The position numbers and the translations under genes were made by a program. Below are positions 1 to 8,815 of a stretch of 64,000 bases of DNA, in pieces; within the stretch, counting starts at the first letter, position 1, and each line of letters starts with the position of its first letter. This DNA comes from Pseudomonadota bacterium (lineage in GTDB: Bacteria > Pseudomonadota > Gammaproteobacteria > Burkholderiales > JABEVD01): assembly GCA_021802545.1 (NCBI GenBank), contig JAJZRS010000002.1:60546-124545 (forward strand), given 5' to 3'. The notes beneath the pieces are model-generated. The model did not search any database and was not told the DNA's origin. It saw nothing but the letters and a program-made list of their open reading frames with translations.

Positions 1-1
1 G

Positions 2-694
2 AAGAAGCGCGGCATCGAATGCGTCTATCTCGACATGACGCACAAGGGGACCGAATTCCTGCGCAGCCATTTCCCGACCATCTATTCGAAATGCCTGGAA
101 CTCGGCATCAATATTTCCAAGGAGCCCATTCCCGTTGTCCCGGCCGCGCATTACCAATGCGGCGGCCTCATGACCGATCTTCGCGGCAAAACCGACATTC
201 CCAATCTTTATGCCATAGGAGAAACGGCGTGCACGGGGCTGCACGGCGCCAACCGGCTCGCCAGCAATTCGCTGCTCGAATGCCTCGTGTTCTCGAAAGC
301 TGCAGCAGACAGCATCCTGAACGCGCAAAAACAGGAGTCAATCGAATTGCCGCTCTGGGATGAAAGCCGCGTCACCGACGCCGACGAAGAAATCGTGATC
401 CATCACAACTGGTCCGAACTGCGCAGGTTCATGTGGAACTACGTGGGCATCGTGCGCACCAGGAAGCGGCTCGAGCGGGCGCAAAACAGGATCAGGCTGC
501 TCGCCGAGGAAATCGACGAATACTATTCCAATTTCAGGGTCAGCCAGGATCTGCTGGAACTCAGAAACCTCGTGCTCACCGCGGAACTCATCGTCAGGAG
601 CGCCATGCTGCGCACCGAGAGCCGCGGGCTGCACTACAGCCGTGATTATCCCGACAGGCTTGATGCGGCCTATGACTCGGTGCTCAAGCAATGA
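2..694 (+). CDS. nadB: L-aspartate oxidase, C-terminal part (5' end outside window)
   Basis: C-terminal 230 residues of L-aspartate oxidase, the FAD enzyme that oxidises L-aspartate to iminoaspartate, the first step of de novo NAD synthesis. The frame is open from base 2, so the gene begins upstream of the window. Seen: the segment [15 protein letters not shown] followed by [18 protein letters not shown], the conserved FAD/substrate region of the succinate dehydrogenase/fumarate reductase/NadB flavoprotein family, then a helical C-terminal domain ([16 protein letters not shown]) typical of NadB and not of SdhA. The stop overlaps the start of the following DUF1289 gene (ATGA), so the two are probably translationally coupled. 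Identification is firm; only the N-terminal FAD-binding part is missing. Confidence 0.95.
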   Translation, partial: KKRGIECVYLDMTHKGTEFLRSHFPTIYSKCLELGINISKEPIPVVPAAHYQCGGLMTDLRGKTDIPNLYAIGETACTGLHGANRLASNSLLECLVFSKAAADSILNAQKQESIELPLWDESRVTDADEEIVIHHNWSELRRFMWNYVGIVRTRKRLERAQNRIRLLAEEIDEYYSNFRVSQDLLELRNLVLTAELIVRSAMLRTESRGLHYSRDYPDRLDAAYDSVLKQ

Positions 695-870
695 TCGAGT
701 CGCCCTGCGTGCGCAATTGCTGCCTGGACGAAAACGATGTCTGCCTGGGCTGCTTCAGGTCGATTTCGGAAATCATGATGTGGAGCGAAGCGGATCAGGG
801 CGAGCGACAAATCATTCTAGAACGCGCAGCGGCACGCAGAGCCGCGCGAGAAACTCAATTTCAGGATTGA
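691..870 (+). CDS. DUF1289 small cysteine-rich protein
   Basis: A 59-residue protein whose ATG overlaps the nadB stop (ATGA). It begins with [18 protein letters not shown] and continues [15 protein letters not shown], the pattern of DUF1289: four conserved cysteines followed by a tryptophan-containing helix. The cysteines could bind a metal or an Fe-S cluster, but the function of this family is not established. In this family I expect small stand-alone proteins like this one, often next to unrelated metabolic genes. Its last 10 bases overlap the 3' end of the convergent reductase gene, so both stop codons sit within a few bases of each other. Confidence 0.85.
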   Translation: MIESPCVRNCCLDENDVCLGCFRSISEIMMWSEADQGERQIILERAAARRAARETQFQD

Positions 871-1832
871 GCCGGAACGAAAGGATCGGCGTAGATGTCC
901 TTCATCGATGCGCCCGCCAGGAAGGTCTTTTTCTTCGCAGCGTCCACCATGGCAGGGTTGCCGCACAGATAAACGCGCCATCCCGAAAGATCGGGGATGT
1001 CTTTCAATGCGACATCCAGCACGATTCCGCTCGAAAATCCGTCCGGCGCCTCCCCTTCGGAAACGCAGGGCGTGTAGGTGAAATTGGCGTGAAGGCGCGC
1101 AAGATCCCGCAACTCCTGGATGAGATAGAGCCCTTCTACGGACAGACTGCCGTGATAAAGCCGGATGGGCCCCGTATGGTTTGACGCAAGCGCATCCCGG
1201 ACGATGCCGTAAAGCGGCGCAAGGCCTGAACCCGTTCCGATCAGGAGAAGATCCTGTTCCGGATTCCCGGGCATGTAGAAACAATCGCCTGCGGCTTCTG
1301 AAATGTCGACGATGTCCCCCGGATTCAGGCAGTCGTGCACCCAGGTGCTGACTCGCCCCTCCGGAATTTTGCGCACGTGCAGTTCGATGCATGCGTCGAG
1401 AGACGCTACGCTCGCGAGCGAATAGCTTCTGACGGTCGATGCATCCTTGAAGAAATTCACGTATTGCCCTGCCCTGTATTCGAAGGGCGCATTCGGCTCC
1501 AGCTTCACGCGGACGATGTCCGAGTTCATGCGCTCGATGCCCAAGACGGTTGCCGAAATTTTCCCCATACCCGCATCGGGAAGCGCAACGGTGATGTCCT
1601 CGACCGGGCGGCAAGAGCAGGCGAGAAAATAATGCTGGGCTTGAAGCGTGGGCTTCAAGCCCTTCTGTGATTCAGGCGGCACGGATCCTTCCAGCGCCTT
1701 CATCATGCAGGTCTGGCATACGCCCGACCTGCATGATGAAGGGATAGCCACACCGTGGCCGGTCAGGCAATCTAGAACCGATTCGTTCTCCTTGCATTCG
1801 TACGCATTTCCTTCGAAATGAATCTTGACCAC
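861..1832 (-). CDS. Ferredoxin-type NAD(P)H:flavin oxidoreductase (globin partner)
   Basis: Predicted 323-residue electron-transfer reductase. Domain order seen: plant-type [2Fe-2S] ferredoxin domain (about 1-90) with Cys34, Cys39, Cys42 and Cys72 in the C-x4-C-x2-C-x29-C pattern; FAD-binding barrel (about 95-195) with VRSYSLAS; NAD-binding domain (about 200-323) starting LIGTGSGLAPLYG. Known relatives are phenol hydroxylase P5, CDP-6-deoxyglucoseen reductase and methane monooxygenase reductase. I chose the GTG at 1832: it lies 13 bases after the globin stop, is preceded by GGAAG, and an earlier start would run through the globin gene. Pairing with a truncated globin behind an NsrR-type operator suggests it re-reduces the globin during NO dioxygenation (inference). 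The ferredoxin motif codons form a long perfect inverted repeat. Confidence 0.88.
   Translation of the reverse strand: MVKIHFEGNAYECKENESVLDCLTGHGVAIPSSCRSGVCQTCMMKALEGSVPPESQKGLKPTLQAQHYFLACSCRPVEDITVALPDAGMGKISATVLGIERMNSDIVRVKLEPNAPFEYRAGQYVNFFKDASTVRSYSLASVASLDACIELHVRKIPEGRVSTWVHDCLNPGDIVDISEAAGDCFYMPGNPEQDLLLIGTGSGLAPLYGIVRDALASNHTGPIRLYHGSLSVEGLYLIQELRDLARLHANFTYTPCVSEGEAPDGFSSGIVLDVALKDIPDLSGWRVYLCGNPAMVDAAKKKTFLAGASMKDIYADPFVPAQS
1697..1742. repeat. Perfect 17-bp inverted repeat inside reductase [2Fe-2S] motif
   Basis: Left arm CCTTCATCATGCAGGTC at 1697-1713 and right arm GACCTGCATGATGAAGG at 1726-1742 are exact reverse complements, separated by 12 bases. In the reading frame the arms encode PSSCR and TCMMK, the two sides of the first three cluster cysteines. 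The arms could form a stable hairpin in mRNA or single-stranded DNA. It lies inside a coding region rather than at a gene end, so it is not an ordinary terminator. Codons there include TCA-TCA for serine, where most serines in neighbouring genes use TCG, TCC or AGC. Confidence 0.9.
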
Positions 1833-1845
1833 GATGCGCTTCCGC

Positions 1846-2214
1846 TCACTTGCCGAGCACGTCGGCTCGGGTGCTCTCGGCGATCGCTGCAGCCTGGGCG
1901 ATGAGTTCGGCAGGCACATTGAGCTCCTTGAGGGTGGCGCCGAGATTTTCCATCACGGCGTCGAAATGGGAGTCGTTGAGCCCCTTGGCGACGAGATGGG
2001 CATGACCGCGCCGCATGTCTTCACCGGTATAGTTGTTGGGACCGCCGAAGGCCATGGTGAGGAAGGCTTTCTGCTTGGCCGCTTGCCTGTCCATGTCGAC
2101 GCCCTCGAAGAAGCGGCTGATCCTGTCGTCCTTCAGCACCTTCCTGTAGAAAATGTCCACTGCCGCATTGACTGCGGCTTCGCCGCCGATTTTATCGTAA
2201 AGACTGTTGCTCAT
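1846..2214 (-). CDS. glbN: Truncated hemoglobin, group 1 (TrHbN)
   Basis: A 122-residue group 1 truncated globin. It aligns by eye with cyanobacterial GlbN: LYDKIGGEAAVNAAVDIFY at the N-terminus, FLTMAFGGP in the CD/E region, MRRGHAHLV containing the expected proximal His71, then GLNDSHFDAV. The B-helix Phe22-Tyr23 pair is where NO- or O2-stabilising residues sit in this group. The E10 histidine of Synechocystis GlbN is not present. A strong ribosome site, GGGAGGAA, precedes the ATG. The reductase gene follows after 13 bases, and an NsrR-type operator lies about 75 bases upstream. Together these point to NO detoxification (NO dioxygenase activity), with O2 sensing or delivery as the alternative. 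Confidence 0.92.
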   Translation of the reverse strand: MSNSLYDKIGGEAAVNAAVDIFYRKVLKDDRISRFFEGVDMDRQAAKQKAFLTMAFGGPNNYTGEDMRRGHAHLVAKGLNDSHFDAVMENLGATLKELNVPAELIAQAAAIAESTRADVLGK

Positions 2215-2289
2215 TTGATTCCTCCCGTTGAATTGAAAACTTGCGGTATGTCGAATGCTTGATTAAGATCGAATTGAAGACGTGATTAA

Positions 2290-2312
2290 AACATGCATTC
2301 TGGATACATGTT
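2290..2312. promoter_or_regulatory. NsrR-type operator
   Basis: An inverted repeat AACATGCAT - 5 bases - ATACATGTT (one mismatch between arms). The 9-5-9 architecture and the ATGCAT/ATACAT cores match the known NsrR operator form (AAGATGCAT-N5-ATGCATCTT in Escherichia coli). It lies between the divergent globin and nsrR genes, 44 bases upstream of the nsrR start and 76 upstream of the globin start, so it could control both. The site includes an in-frame ATG at 2293, which argues against that ATG being the nsrR start. Confidence 0.75.
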
Positions 2313-2355
2313 ATTTTCGGATTCTCCATTTGTCAACATATATATCGAATTCACC

Positions 2356-2796
2356 GTGCGCCTTACTCTTTACTCGGACTATTCGCTGCGTGTCCTGCTC
2401 TACCTCAGCCGCAAGGAGGGGCAGGCGGCCACCATAACAGAACTTGCTGATTTTTATAATATATCAAGAAACCATCTGGTCAAGGTTGTGCACAATCTGG
2501 GCATCAGCGGCTTCATTTCGACGTCACGAGGCAAGCATGGCGGAATCAGGCTTGCCCGCCCTGCCAACGAAATCACGGTGGGCGAAGTGGTGAGACAAAC
2601 CGAACCCGATTTCGATCTGCTGGAATGCTTCAATCCTGAAACGGATCAATGCATCATCACGAAAACCTGCCATCTGAAATCGGTGCTTTTTGAAGCAAGG
2701 GCCGCCTTCATCGACGTATTGGACCGCTATACGCTGGCCGATGCGGCTTCAGCCAAACCATCCGAATTCATGGACATTCCCATCCTTCAGAGCTGA
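2356..2796 (+). CDS. nsrR: Rrf2-family NO-sensing repressor NsrR
   Basis: A 146-residue Rrf2-family regulator. The N-terminal winged helix begins RLTLYSDYSLRVLLYL, continues through ISRNHLVKVVHNL, and has the wing segment SRGKHGGIRLAR. Three cysteines, Cys91, Cys99 and Cys105 (ECF...QCIITKTC), match the NsrR Fe-S ligand region. Known NsrR proteins hold a [4Fe-4S] cluster that reacts with NO and releases DNA. I chose the GTG at 2356 because NsrR proteins start M-R-L-T at this point and the upstream ATG lies inside the operator; no strong Shine-Dalgarno is visible. It is divergent from the globin gene. Its last 10 bases overlap the convergent ROK kinase gene. IscR is a less likely alternative because of the cysteine spacing and the operator. 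Confidence 0.88.
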   Translation: MRLTLYSDYSLRVLLYLSRKEGQAATITELADFYNISRNHLVKVVHNLGISGFISTSRGKHGGIRLARPANEITVGEVVRQTEPDFDLLECFNPETDQCIITKTCHLKSVLFEARAAFIDVLDRYTLADAASAKPSEFMDIPILQS

Positions 2797-3698
2797 TTGC
2801 CAGCGAGTTGCGCAGCGCCCAACATGCCTGCGCTGTCCTTCGCCTTCGACACCGCAACATTCGTCTTTCCGCGCAGCACGGGGACGAGGTCCGCCTCAAG
2901 CCTTTGCCTGAAGGCCTGCTCCATCAGCTGCCAGGATCCGCTCAAGCCCCCGCCGATCACGACATGGGGAATATCGACGACCTTGAGAATATGGGCCAAT
3001 GCCCGCCCCATCGTCGCACCTGCCCGATCGAAAGCCGAAACAGCGGCTTCATCGCCTTGAGCGGCAAGCACTGCGACTGCCTTTGCAGGCAATTTCCGCC
3101 CGGTCGCTTCCTGATAGGATTTAGAGACGCCGGAAGCTGAAGCATACTGCTCGAGGCAGCCGCAATTTCCGCATCCGCAGGGCCTGCCCCCTTCCTCGAC
3201 GATGAGGTGCCCGATTTCCATCGCAACGCCATGCTCTCCTGGGAAGGGCGCGCCCTTCAGCACGAGCCCGCCTCCGACCCCGGTGCCGAGCCCGACATAG
3301 ATCAGGCTGGATATCCCGCAAAAGAAGGATTCTCCATAGGCTGCGGCAAGCGCATCGTTTTCGACGATGACCGGAAGCGCGAATTTTTCCGAAAGCGGGC
3401 CTGCGAGGTCGACGTCCAGAAGGTTCGGCAGGTTGGGGGAACTCGCAATAACCATCGATTGCGGATCGATAAAGCCGGGGAAGCCGATTCCGATCCCCTT
3501 CGCCTCGGGAAAATCGGCCAAGGCTTCGGAAATTGCAGTCGCCAGCGTCGACAGGATGAGGGCCTGAGCTTCATCCGGCATCGTTCTGCACAGCGCGGAA
3601 AAATCCGCCTCGAAGCGCTTCTCGAACAATTTGTCGAGACCGGAAAACACCCCGACCCTGAAATTCGTTCCGCCGACATCGATGCCGATGAGGTGCAT
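2787..3698 (-). CDS. ROK-family sugar kinase (probable glucokinase)
   Basis: A 303-residue ROK-family kinase. Seen: the N-terminal phosphate-binding loop IGIDVGGTNFRVGVF, the central GLGTGVGGG segment, EIGHL as the sugar-binding Glu-x-Gly-His, and the zinc-binding cluster CGCGNCGCLEQ. C-terminal VVIGGGLSGS completes the ATPase fold. ROK enzymes phosphorylate glucose, fructose, N-acetylglucosamine or similar sugars. Its place one base upstream of two GH57 glucan enzymes and glgC suggests that it phosphorylates glucose released from glycogen (inference). Substrate cannot be fixed from sequence alone. It is the last gene of the leftward glycogen operon. Confidence 0.88.
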   Translation of the reverse strand: MHLIGIDVGGTNFRVGVFSGLDKLFEKRFEADFSALCRTMPDEAQALILSTLATAISEALADFPEAKGIGIGFPGFIDPQSMVIASSPNLPNLLDVDLAGPLSEKFALPVIVENDALAAAYGESFFCGISSLIYVGLGTGVGGGLVLKGAPFPGEHGVAMEIGHLIVEEGGRPCGCGNCGCLEQYASASGVSKSYQEATGRKLPAKAVAVLAAQGDEAAVSAFDRAGATMGRALAHILKVVDIPHVVIGGGLSGSWQLMEQAFRQRLEADLVPVLRGKTNVAVSKAKDSAGMLGAAQLAGNQL

Positions 3699-3699
3699 T

Positions 3700-5706
3700 T
3701 CAGTCGATCTGGAAGGCGATTGAAATCGTGCCCTTGATCTCCTCGGGACGGCAGCTCAGCGAAATCGTCACGGCCTGCATGATCTTCTCGAATCCGCCTT
3801 CCGACTGGGAAACGCTGAAATGCGGCCTGGCATAGCATCCCATCCCGTGATTGATATGCAGCGTCAGCTTCCCGCCCAGCACGTCGTCCTCGAGAATCAG
3901 CGACTTCAGGTTCTGGACGGTCAATTCCTGACCGAATCCGCCCATGATGTCTTCACCTATCCTGTATCTTCCCGCAGGACCGTCGCAGCTCGGCATGGCG
4001 AGATTGATCTCGACGCACAGCATGCCGTTGCCCACTGCATCGAAATCGTAATCGACGACGAGGCAATTGCCATCCAGCCTGATGCGCTTTTTCACCTTGC
4101 CGCCTCCCATGGCAGCTTCGAAAGCCAAACCGTATTTGGAAGCGTCCATAGCCTGGCTGTAGGCGGGCCTGACGATAGACGGGCCGGCGATCCATCTTTC
4201 CATGAAAAGCGCTTTCGGCCCTTCGTTGGGCTTCACGTCTTCGGGCAAGATCCTGTCCTTGAAAGTCACGCGCTCGTGCGGATTGGCGATTTCGCCGCTC
4301 GAATAGGTGTCTCCCTCGTTGAAATGGATTTTCCTGTGGTAATGCTCGGAAGGGGCCGACAGGGTATCGCCGAAATTGTGGGATAGCCTGTAGCTGTCCC
4401 ATTCGCATATCGATGCGCTGCCGTCCAGCCGGACTGCGACCTGTTGAATGCCGTTCTGGACGAAGGCTTCGTCGAAGCCGTCCAGATCCAGGTCGCGCAC
4501 TTCTTTCGCATCCCGTTTGGATGCTTCGTCGAGCAGATGTTCCAGCCTCACGATGGCCCCGTAGATCGCGCGGCGCAGATGGGGCAGATAGAGTCCACCG
4601 AACAGGCCGTGCCAGTAGGCATCGTTCGCCTGGGCTTCAAAAAGCGCTTCCTTCATTGCTTCCGTGCGTTTTCCCTTCTTGAGCCCTTCGAGCCGGGCGG
4701 AGAGGGAAAGCATGCGCTTGTGCATCCAGTTCGATTCCGCATAGCGGCTGAAGAAATTCTTCCATATGCCGCCGCGCAGGAAGGCCTTGTTCTGCTCGAA
4801 CTTTCCCGAACGCTTGGATTCTTCGATCAGATCGGCATAATGGTGAGCGGCAGGCACGGTCAGGGTCCACTCGTTCATTTCGATGTAGGACGTGGTGGGC
4901 AGATAGACCACGCCGCGCGTCTTGGCTTTTTCCCTGTATTCCGAATAGTGCATGGTTTTGATGATCGGGGAGGCAAGCACGCCTTCCACGAAGGCTTTCA
5001 GCCATCCCTTCTCGTAAACCCAGGCATAGGTTTCCGGCCAGATGCCGAATTTTTCGATGTCGTCGAAATAGATCGCAGCCGGATTGCCCTCTTCTTTCGC
5101 GAGTCCCTCGAGATAGGCGACCACCTCGTTCGCCTGATAGAAGGGCAGCCTGTATCTCAGCGCTTCCGATATCGGGAAAAGGTCGATTTGCCTGCCGTCT
5201 TCTTCCGTGGTGTAAAAGCCGTCCAGCTCCTCTGCCTTCTTGCCGCTGCACAGGAAATGGTAGTCGTCCACGGTGGTGTAGGAAATGCCCGCATCGGCAA
5301 GCGCAGGCACGACGGTGGCTTCCCAGACCCGCTCGGTCAGCCATGCGCCTTCCGGCTTTTTTCCCAGCGTCTTCTCAAGACAAGCGGAGAGCTTCTCGAT
5401 CTGGGCCACCCTGTCCCGATGGGGAATGACCGCGAGCACGGGCTCGGTATACCCGCCGCCGAAAAGCTCGGCCTGTCCGCGCTCGACCATCTCCCTGAGA
5501 AGCTTCATGTCTTCCGGGTAGCGGCTATTGAGATCGTCGAAAAGCCATCCGCTGAAATGGATGGAAAACCTGAAATCGGGATACGCGTGCATCACTTTCA
5601 GGAACGGCCCGTAACAACGCGCCTGAGCATCGTCGATGACATGCCTGAAATTCCCGACGGGCTGGTGGGCATGGACGCCGAGAAGCAGGGAAACGGATTT
5701 TGACAT
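3700..5706 (-). CDS. GH57 4-alpha-glucanotransferase / alpha-amylase
   Basis: A 668-residue glycoside hydrolase family 57 enzyme with the size and layout of Thermococcus 4-alpha-glucanotransferase: an N-terminal (beta/alpha)7 catalytic domain starting LLGVHAHQPVGNF, then DUF1925- and DUF1926-like C-terminal beta domains. Glu125 in AWLTERVWE is the expected nucleophile (family motif WLTERVWE), and Asp215/Asp216 in YFDDIEKFGIWP hold the acid/base. Known relatives transfer maltooligosaccharyl units between alpha-1,4-glucans. In this operon it would remodel or shorten glycogen chains, replacing MalQ. No signal peptide is visible, which fits a cytoplasmic role. It ends one base before the ROK kinase gene begins. 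Confidence 0.9.
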   Translation of the reverse strand: MSKSVSLLLGVHAHQPVGNFRHVIDDAQARCYGPFLKVMHAYPDFRFSIHFSGWLFDDLNSRYPEDMKLLREMVERGQAELFGGGYTEPVLAVIPHRDRVAQIEKLSACLEKTLGKKPEGAWLTERVWEATVVPALADAGISYTTVDDYHFLCSGKKAEELDGFYTTEEDGRQIDLFPISEALRYRLPFYQANEVVAYLEGLAKEEGNPAAIYFDDIEKFGIWPETYAWVYEKGWLKAFVEGVLASPIIKTMHYSEYREKAKTRGVVYLPTTSYIEMNEWTLTVPAAHHYADLIEESKRSGKFEQNKAFLRGGIWKNFFSRYAESNWMHKRMLSLSARLEGLKKGKRTEAMKEALFEAQANDAYWHGLFGGLYLPHLRRAIYGAIVRLEHLLDEASKRDAKEVRDLDLDGFDEAFVQNGIQQVAVRLDGSASICEWDSYRLSHNFGDTLSAPSEHYHRKIHFNEGDTYSSGEIANPHERVTFKDRILPEDVKPNEGPKALFMERWIAGPSIVRPAYSQAMDASKYGLAFEAAMGGGKVKKRIRLDGNCLVVDYDFDAVGNGMLCVEINLAMPSCDGPAGRYRIGEDIMGGFGQELTVQNLKSLILEDDVLGGKLTLHINHGMGCYARPHFSVSQSEGGFEKIMQAVTISLSCRPEEIKGTISIAFQID

Positions 5707-5730
5707 GTTCTGGTTCTTTTGTTTGAAAAA

Positions 5731-7395
5731 TCAGGCGGAGCGACGCATGGTCCCTCCGAGTGCAGGGTCCCCCTGGCCGACGCTGATCACGCGATCCAGC
5801 GCCTTGGGTACGGGAAGCTTGAGCGTTCTGTAAAGATTGGTCAGGTTCAGGCGAAAGAGCATGTCGAAGGAGGCGACGCTGATGGCCGAATTGTAGTCTC
5901 CGAACCACCAGAACCAGTCCGACCCCTCGCAATCGGCGAGCTGCTTCTCGGCCGTTTCCTTTTCCTTTTCCGAAAGGCGGCCGCTCGCCATGACGTGATC
6001 ATAGCTTTTCTTGGCCTCGCAAAGCAGATCCCAGCCCCTGTTCTTGTCCTCGGAGCCGATCCATGTGCTGAACGTGCCGTAGACCCAGCTTCCGGCGACG
6101 ACGGAAGGCAGAGGAACAGCTTGCCGGGTGCATTCGGAGAAAGTGCGCATGCGGATGTCGGGATGATTGGCCAGCGCCTCGTAGAGATCGGAGAGGAAAT
6201 AATAGCCGTTGTAGGGGTAGAACTCCCATGCATTTTCGCCGTCGAGTATCACGCTGACCACAGGATTTTCCCCTTCCGGGCTGTGCCTCAGGATCTCCTC
6301 CAGGTGATGCACGAAATCGTTGGCCGCATCCCTGCCGTTCCATTTCGAATATTCGAAGCCGATCCTGTCGGAAAGATAATCGTCCCTGAAAAAGCAGGTG
6401 ATCTTTCCCGTTTTGTACGGCTTGTACAGGTATTCCGAGCGCTGGGGAAGCGCGCCCGCCTTCTTCAGGCTGTTGGCGAGCACTGCCTCCCCCGTTGCGG
6501 CCCATTCGAATCCCGCCTCTGAAAAAATGGCCAGCGCGCCATCCGAGACGCTCCCCTCTGAAGGCCAGACTCCCGACGGCGCACGGCCGAATCTGGCCTG
6601 ATGGCTCTCGATCGCCTGCGCGACATGCTGCTGAGCACGCGTTCTCCCCCCGGGATAGCTGCCGCATTTGGGCAGCGGGGCATCGGGCATGGCCTCCCTC
6701 GCCGATTCGAAATTCAACAGAAGCGGCACGATGGGATGGCAATAGGGCGTCGTGGAAATCTCTATTTTTCCGTCCTCAAGCAGCGCCTTGTAGCGGGGAA
6801 TCAGCCCCTTGATCAGCTCGCCGATGAGATCGAAAAGCGTTTTCCTGTCCTCATAAGTGAACTGGCTGCCTTTCGCCATCAGCCGCGCGACGGGCTCATG
6901 GGTCCTTCTCACGCTCTCCCCGGTCCAGGCAAGGTGATACCAGACCAGAAGATCCCCCAGGTATTGCGTGGACAGATAATCCAGCGCCCCCTTGCCATCG
7001 AAGAAATTGAAGGCGTCGAACAGGGTGCTGTAGGCGGGATAGGGGCGGATCATCTTGTGATGATTGCTCCTGAAGCAGCTGTCGAGGACGACCTTGCGCT
7101 CCTCGCGGCTCAGGTTGAAGAGATCCTCTCTGGCCAGGAGCGCAAGCAATGGATCCCTGATTTTCCCCGAGGAGAACTGCGCTTCGTAGTCGATGAGCTG
7201 CTCGAGCAGGATGGGCACAAAATTGAAAACAGCCTTGGCGCCTTCGCAATTCTCCAGGTGGAAGGCCATGTCCGTGTAATCCTTGAGCGCATGCAGATAC
7301 GTCCAGGGCAGGATATATTCATTCGTGACGTAGTTCCGATAGTCGGGCTGGTGCATGTGCCAGCACAATATCAGATCGAGTTTCTTATCGCTCAT
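5731..7395 (-). CDS. GH57 family glycoside hydrolase (amylopullulanase-like clade)
   Basis: A 554-residue GH57 protein distinct from its downstream neighbour. It starts [14 protein letters not shown] (family motif HxHQP), carries [14 protein letters not shown] where the nucleophile glutamate is expected, and [17 protein letters not shown] where the acid/base aspartate is expected. This pattern matches the alpha-amylase/alpha-mannosidase-like and amylopullulanase-like GH57 clade rather than the 4-alpha-glucanotransferase clade. It overlaps glgC by four bases (ATGA), so it is translationally coupled to glycogen synthesis. A role as amylase or debranching enzyme acting on glycogen is likely but the exact bond specificity is unknown. 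Confidence 0.85.
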   Translation of the reverse strand: MSDKKLDLILCWHMHQPDYRNYVTNEYILPWTYLHALKDYTDMAFHLENCEGAKAVFNFVPILLEQLIDYEAQFSSGKIRDPLLALLAREDLFNLSREERKVVLDSCFRSNHHKMIRPYPAYSTLFDAFNFFDGKGALDYLSTQYLGDLLVWYHLAWTGESVRRTHEPVARLMAKGSQFTYEDRKTLFDLIGELIKGLIPRYKALLEDGKIEISTTPYCHPIVPLLLNFESAREAMPDAPLPKCGSYPGGRTRAQQHVAQAIESHQARFGRAPSGVWPSEGSVSDGALAIFSEAGFEWAATGEAVLANSLKKAGALPQRSEYLYKPYKTGKITCFFRDDYLSDRIGFEYSKWNGRDAANDFVHHLEEILRHSPEGENPVVSVILDGENAWEFYPYNGYYFLSDLYEALANHPDIRMRTFSECTRQAVPLPSVVAGSWVYGTFSTWIGSEDKNRGWDLLCEAKKSYDHVMASGRLSEKEKETAEKQLADCEGSDWFWWFGDYNSAISVASFDMLFRLNLTNLYRTLKLPVPKALDRVISVGQGDPALGGTMRRSA

Positions 7396-8672
7396 CGGCT
7401 TTGATGGATGCGCTGTCCGAGCATGTCCGGGGTGATCAGCGTCACGCCGTTTCCGGTGACGTAAAAGCGCTTCGCATCCTCAACCGGATTGAAGCCCACC
7501 TCCAGGCCGTCAGGAATGGCGCAACGCTTGTCGACCACCACCTTGTTCAGCCTGACATAACGCCCGATTTCGACGGAGGGCAGGATCACCGAATCGCTGA
7601 TTTCGCTGTAGCTGTTGACCCTGACGTCAGAGAACAGCAGCGAACGCTCGATCCGCGCGCCGCTGATGATGCAGCCGCCTGAGACCATGGAATCGACCGC
7701 AATGCCGCGGCGCTCCTCGTCATCGAAAACGAATTTCGCGGGAGGGAGCTGTTCCTGGTGCGTCCAGATCGGCCATGTCTTGTCGTACAGATTGAGATCC
7801 GGCAATACCTTGGTGAGCTCCATGTTGGCTTCCCAATAGGCATCCACCGTCCCCACGTCTCGCCAATAGGCCATCTTGCCGCCCATGCCGACGCAGCTGT
7901 CCTCGAAGCGATGCGCGTAGACGCGGTAGCGCTTGACGAGATAGGGGATGATGTCGTGGCCGAAATCATGCGAAGAATTCGGATCGTCCGCGTCGCGGGA
8001 CAACTGCTCGTAAAGGAAACGCGTGTTGAACACGTAGATGCCCATGCTCACCAGCGCCTTGTCCGGGTTTCCCGGAATATGGGGCGGTTCAGCCGGCTTT
8101 TCAACGAAATCGATCACCCTGTCGCTCTCGTCCACGGCCATCACGCCGAAGGCGGAGGCATCCGAGACCGGCACGTCGAAGCAGCCGACCGTCATGTCTG
8201 CCTTGGAGGTCACGTGAAAAGCGAGCATCTTGCCGTAGTCCATCTTGTAAATGTGATCCCCCGCAAGAATCACGACGAACTCGGGATCGTAGGAGCGCAG
8301 AATGTCGATGTTCTGGAAGACCGCATCTGCGGTTCCCTTGTACCATTCCTCCTGAATGCGCTGCTGCGCAGGCAGGAGCTCGACGAACTCGTTGAATTCG
8401 CCACGCAGGAACCCCCAGCCGCGCTGAATGTGCTGGATCAGGCTGTGCGCCTTGTATTGGGTCACCACGCCGATGCGCCTGATGCCCGAATTGATGCAGT
8501 TCGAAAGCGGAAAATCGATGATCCTGAACTTGCCGCCGAAGGGCACGCTAGGCTTCGCGCGCCAGTCGGTCAGCTGTTTCAGGCGGGAACCGCGGCCTCC
8601 CGCGAGGATCAACGCAACCGTATTTTTTGTCAGCACGCTGATGAAGCGTGGGGAAGTAACCTCCTGCTGCAT
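7392..8672 (-). CDS. glgC: Glucose-1-phosphate adenylyltransferase (ADP-glucose pyrophosphorylase)
   Basis: A 426-residue GlgC. The N-terminal nucleotide-binding motif [13 protein letters not shown] is followed by [17 protein letters not shown] with the regulatory/substrate lysine, and [13 protein letters not shown]. The middle has GTADAVFQN and GDHIYKMDY. The C-terminal left-handed beta-helix region carries [18 protein letters not shown], where fructose-1,6-bisphosphate/AMP control resides in known enzymes. It makes ADP-glucose from ATP and glucose-1-phosphate, the committed step of bacterial glycogen synthesis. First gene of the leftward operon, with a good sigma-70 promoter just upstream and divergent from glgB. 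Confidence 0.96.
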   Translation of the reverse strand: MQQEVTSPRFISVLTKNTVALILAGGRGSRLKQLTDWRAKPSVPFGGKFRIIDFPLSNCINSGIRRIGVVTQYKAHSLIQHIQRGWGFLRGEFNEFVELLPAQQRIQEEWYKGTADAVFQNIDILRSYDPEFVVILAGDHIYKMDYGKMLAFHVTSKADMTVGCFDVPVSDASAFGVMAVDESDRVIDFVEKPAEPPHIPGNPDKALVSMGIYVFNTRFLYEQLSRDADDPNSSHDFGHDIIPYLVKRYRVYAHRFEDSCVGMGGKMAYWRDVGTVDAYWEANMELTKVLPDLNLYDKTWPIWTHQEQLPPAKFVFDDEERRGIAVDSMVSGGCIISGARIERSLLFSDVRVNSYSEISDSVILPSVEIGRYVRLNKVVVDKRCAIPDGLEVGFNPVEDAKRFYVTGNGVTLITPDMLGQRIHQSR

Positions 8673-8715
8673 TTTTGGCCCCGTATTTCAAGTTGGCTAT
8701 GTCGGTCGCAACTTA

Positions 8716-8744
8716 AGTATAATAAGCTTCAGGTAAAGTATCAA
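8716..8744 (-). promoter_or_regulatory. Sigma-70-type promoter for glgC operon
   Basis: Read on the minus strand: -35 TTGATA (8744-8739), exactly 17 bases, then -10 TATACT (8721-8716). This would place the transcript start near 8709, leaving a leader of about 37 bases before the glgC ATG. On the plus strand a TATAAT at 8718-8723 overlaps it and could serve glgB, although its -35 is poor (TTGGCT, 19 bases away). The overlapping elements suggest that transcription of the two glycogen arms may compete. Confidence 0.65.
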
Positions 8745-8815
8745 ACGCTCGAACTCTGCTTAAAAAAAGTTTAACGCTACACTTTGAAAAATAGCTCACA
8801 GGGCGATTGACCACC

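Noticed and set aside
2293..2355. ATG at 2293 as the start of nsrR
   Set aside because: It lies inside the NsrR-type operator and the extra residues do not resemble any Rrf2 start; GTG 2356 matches the family.
4444..5703. Open frame of 419 codons on the plus strand inside the GH57 gene
   Set aside because: Antisense shadow of the strongly supported minus-strand GH57 gene; no motif, composition typical of a mirrored G+C-rich frame.
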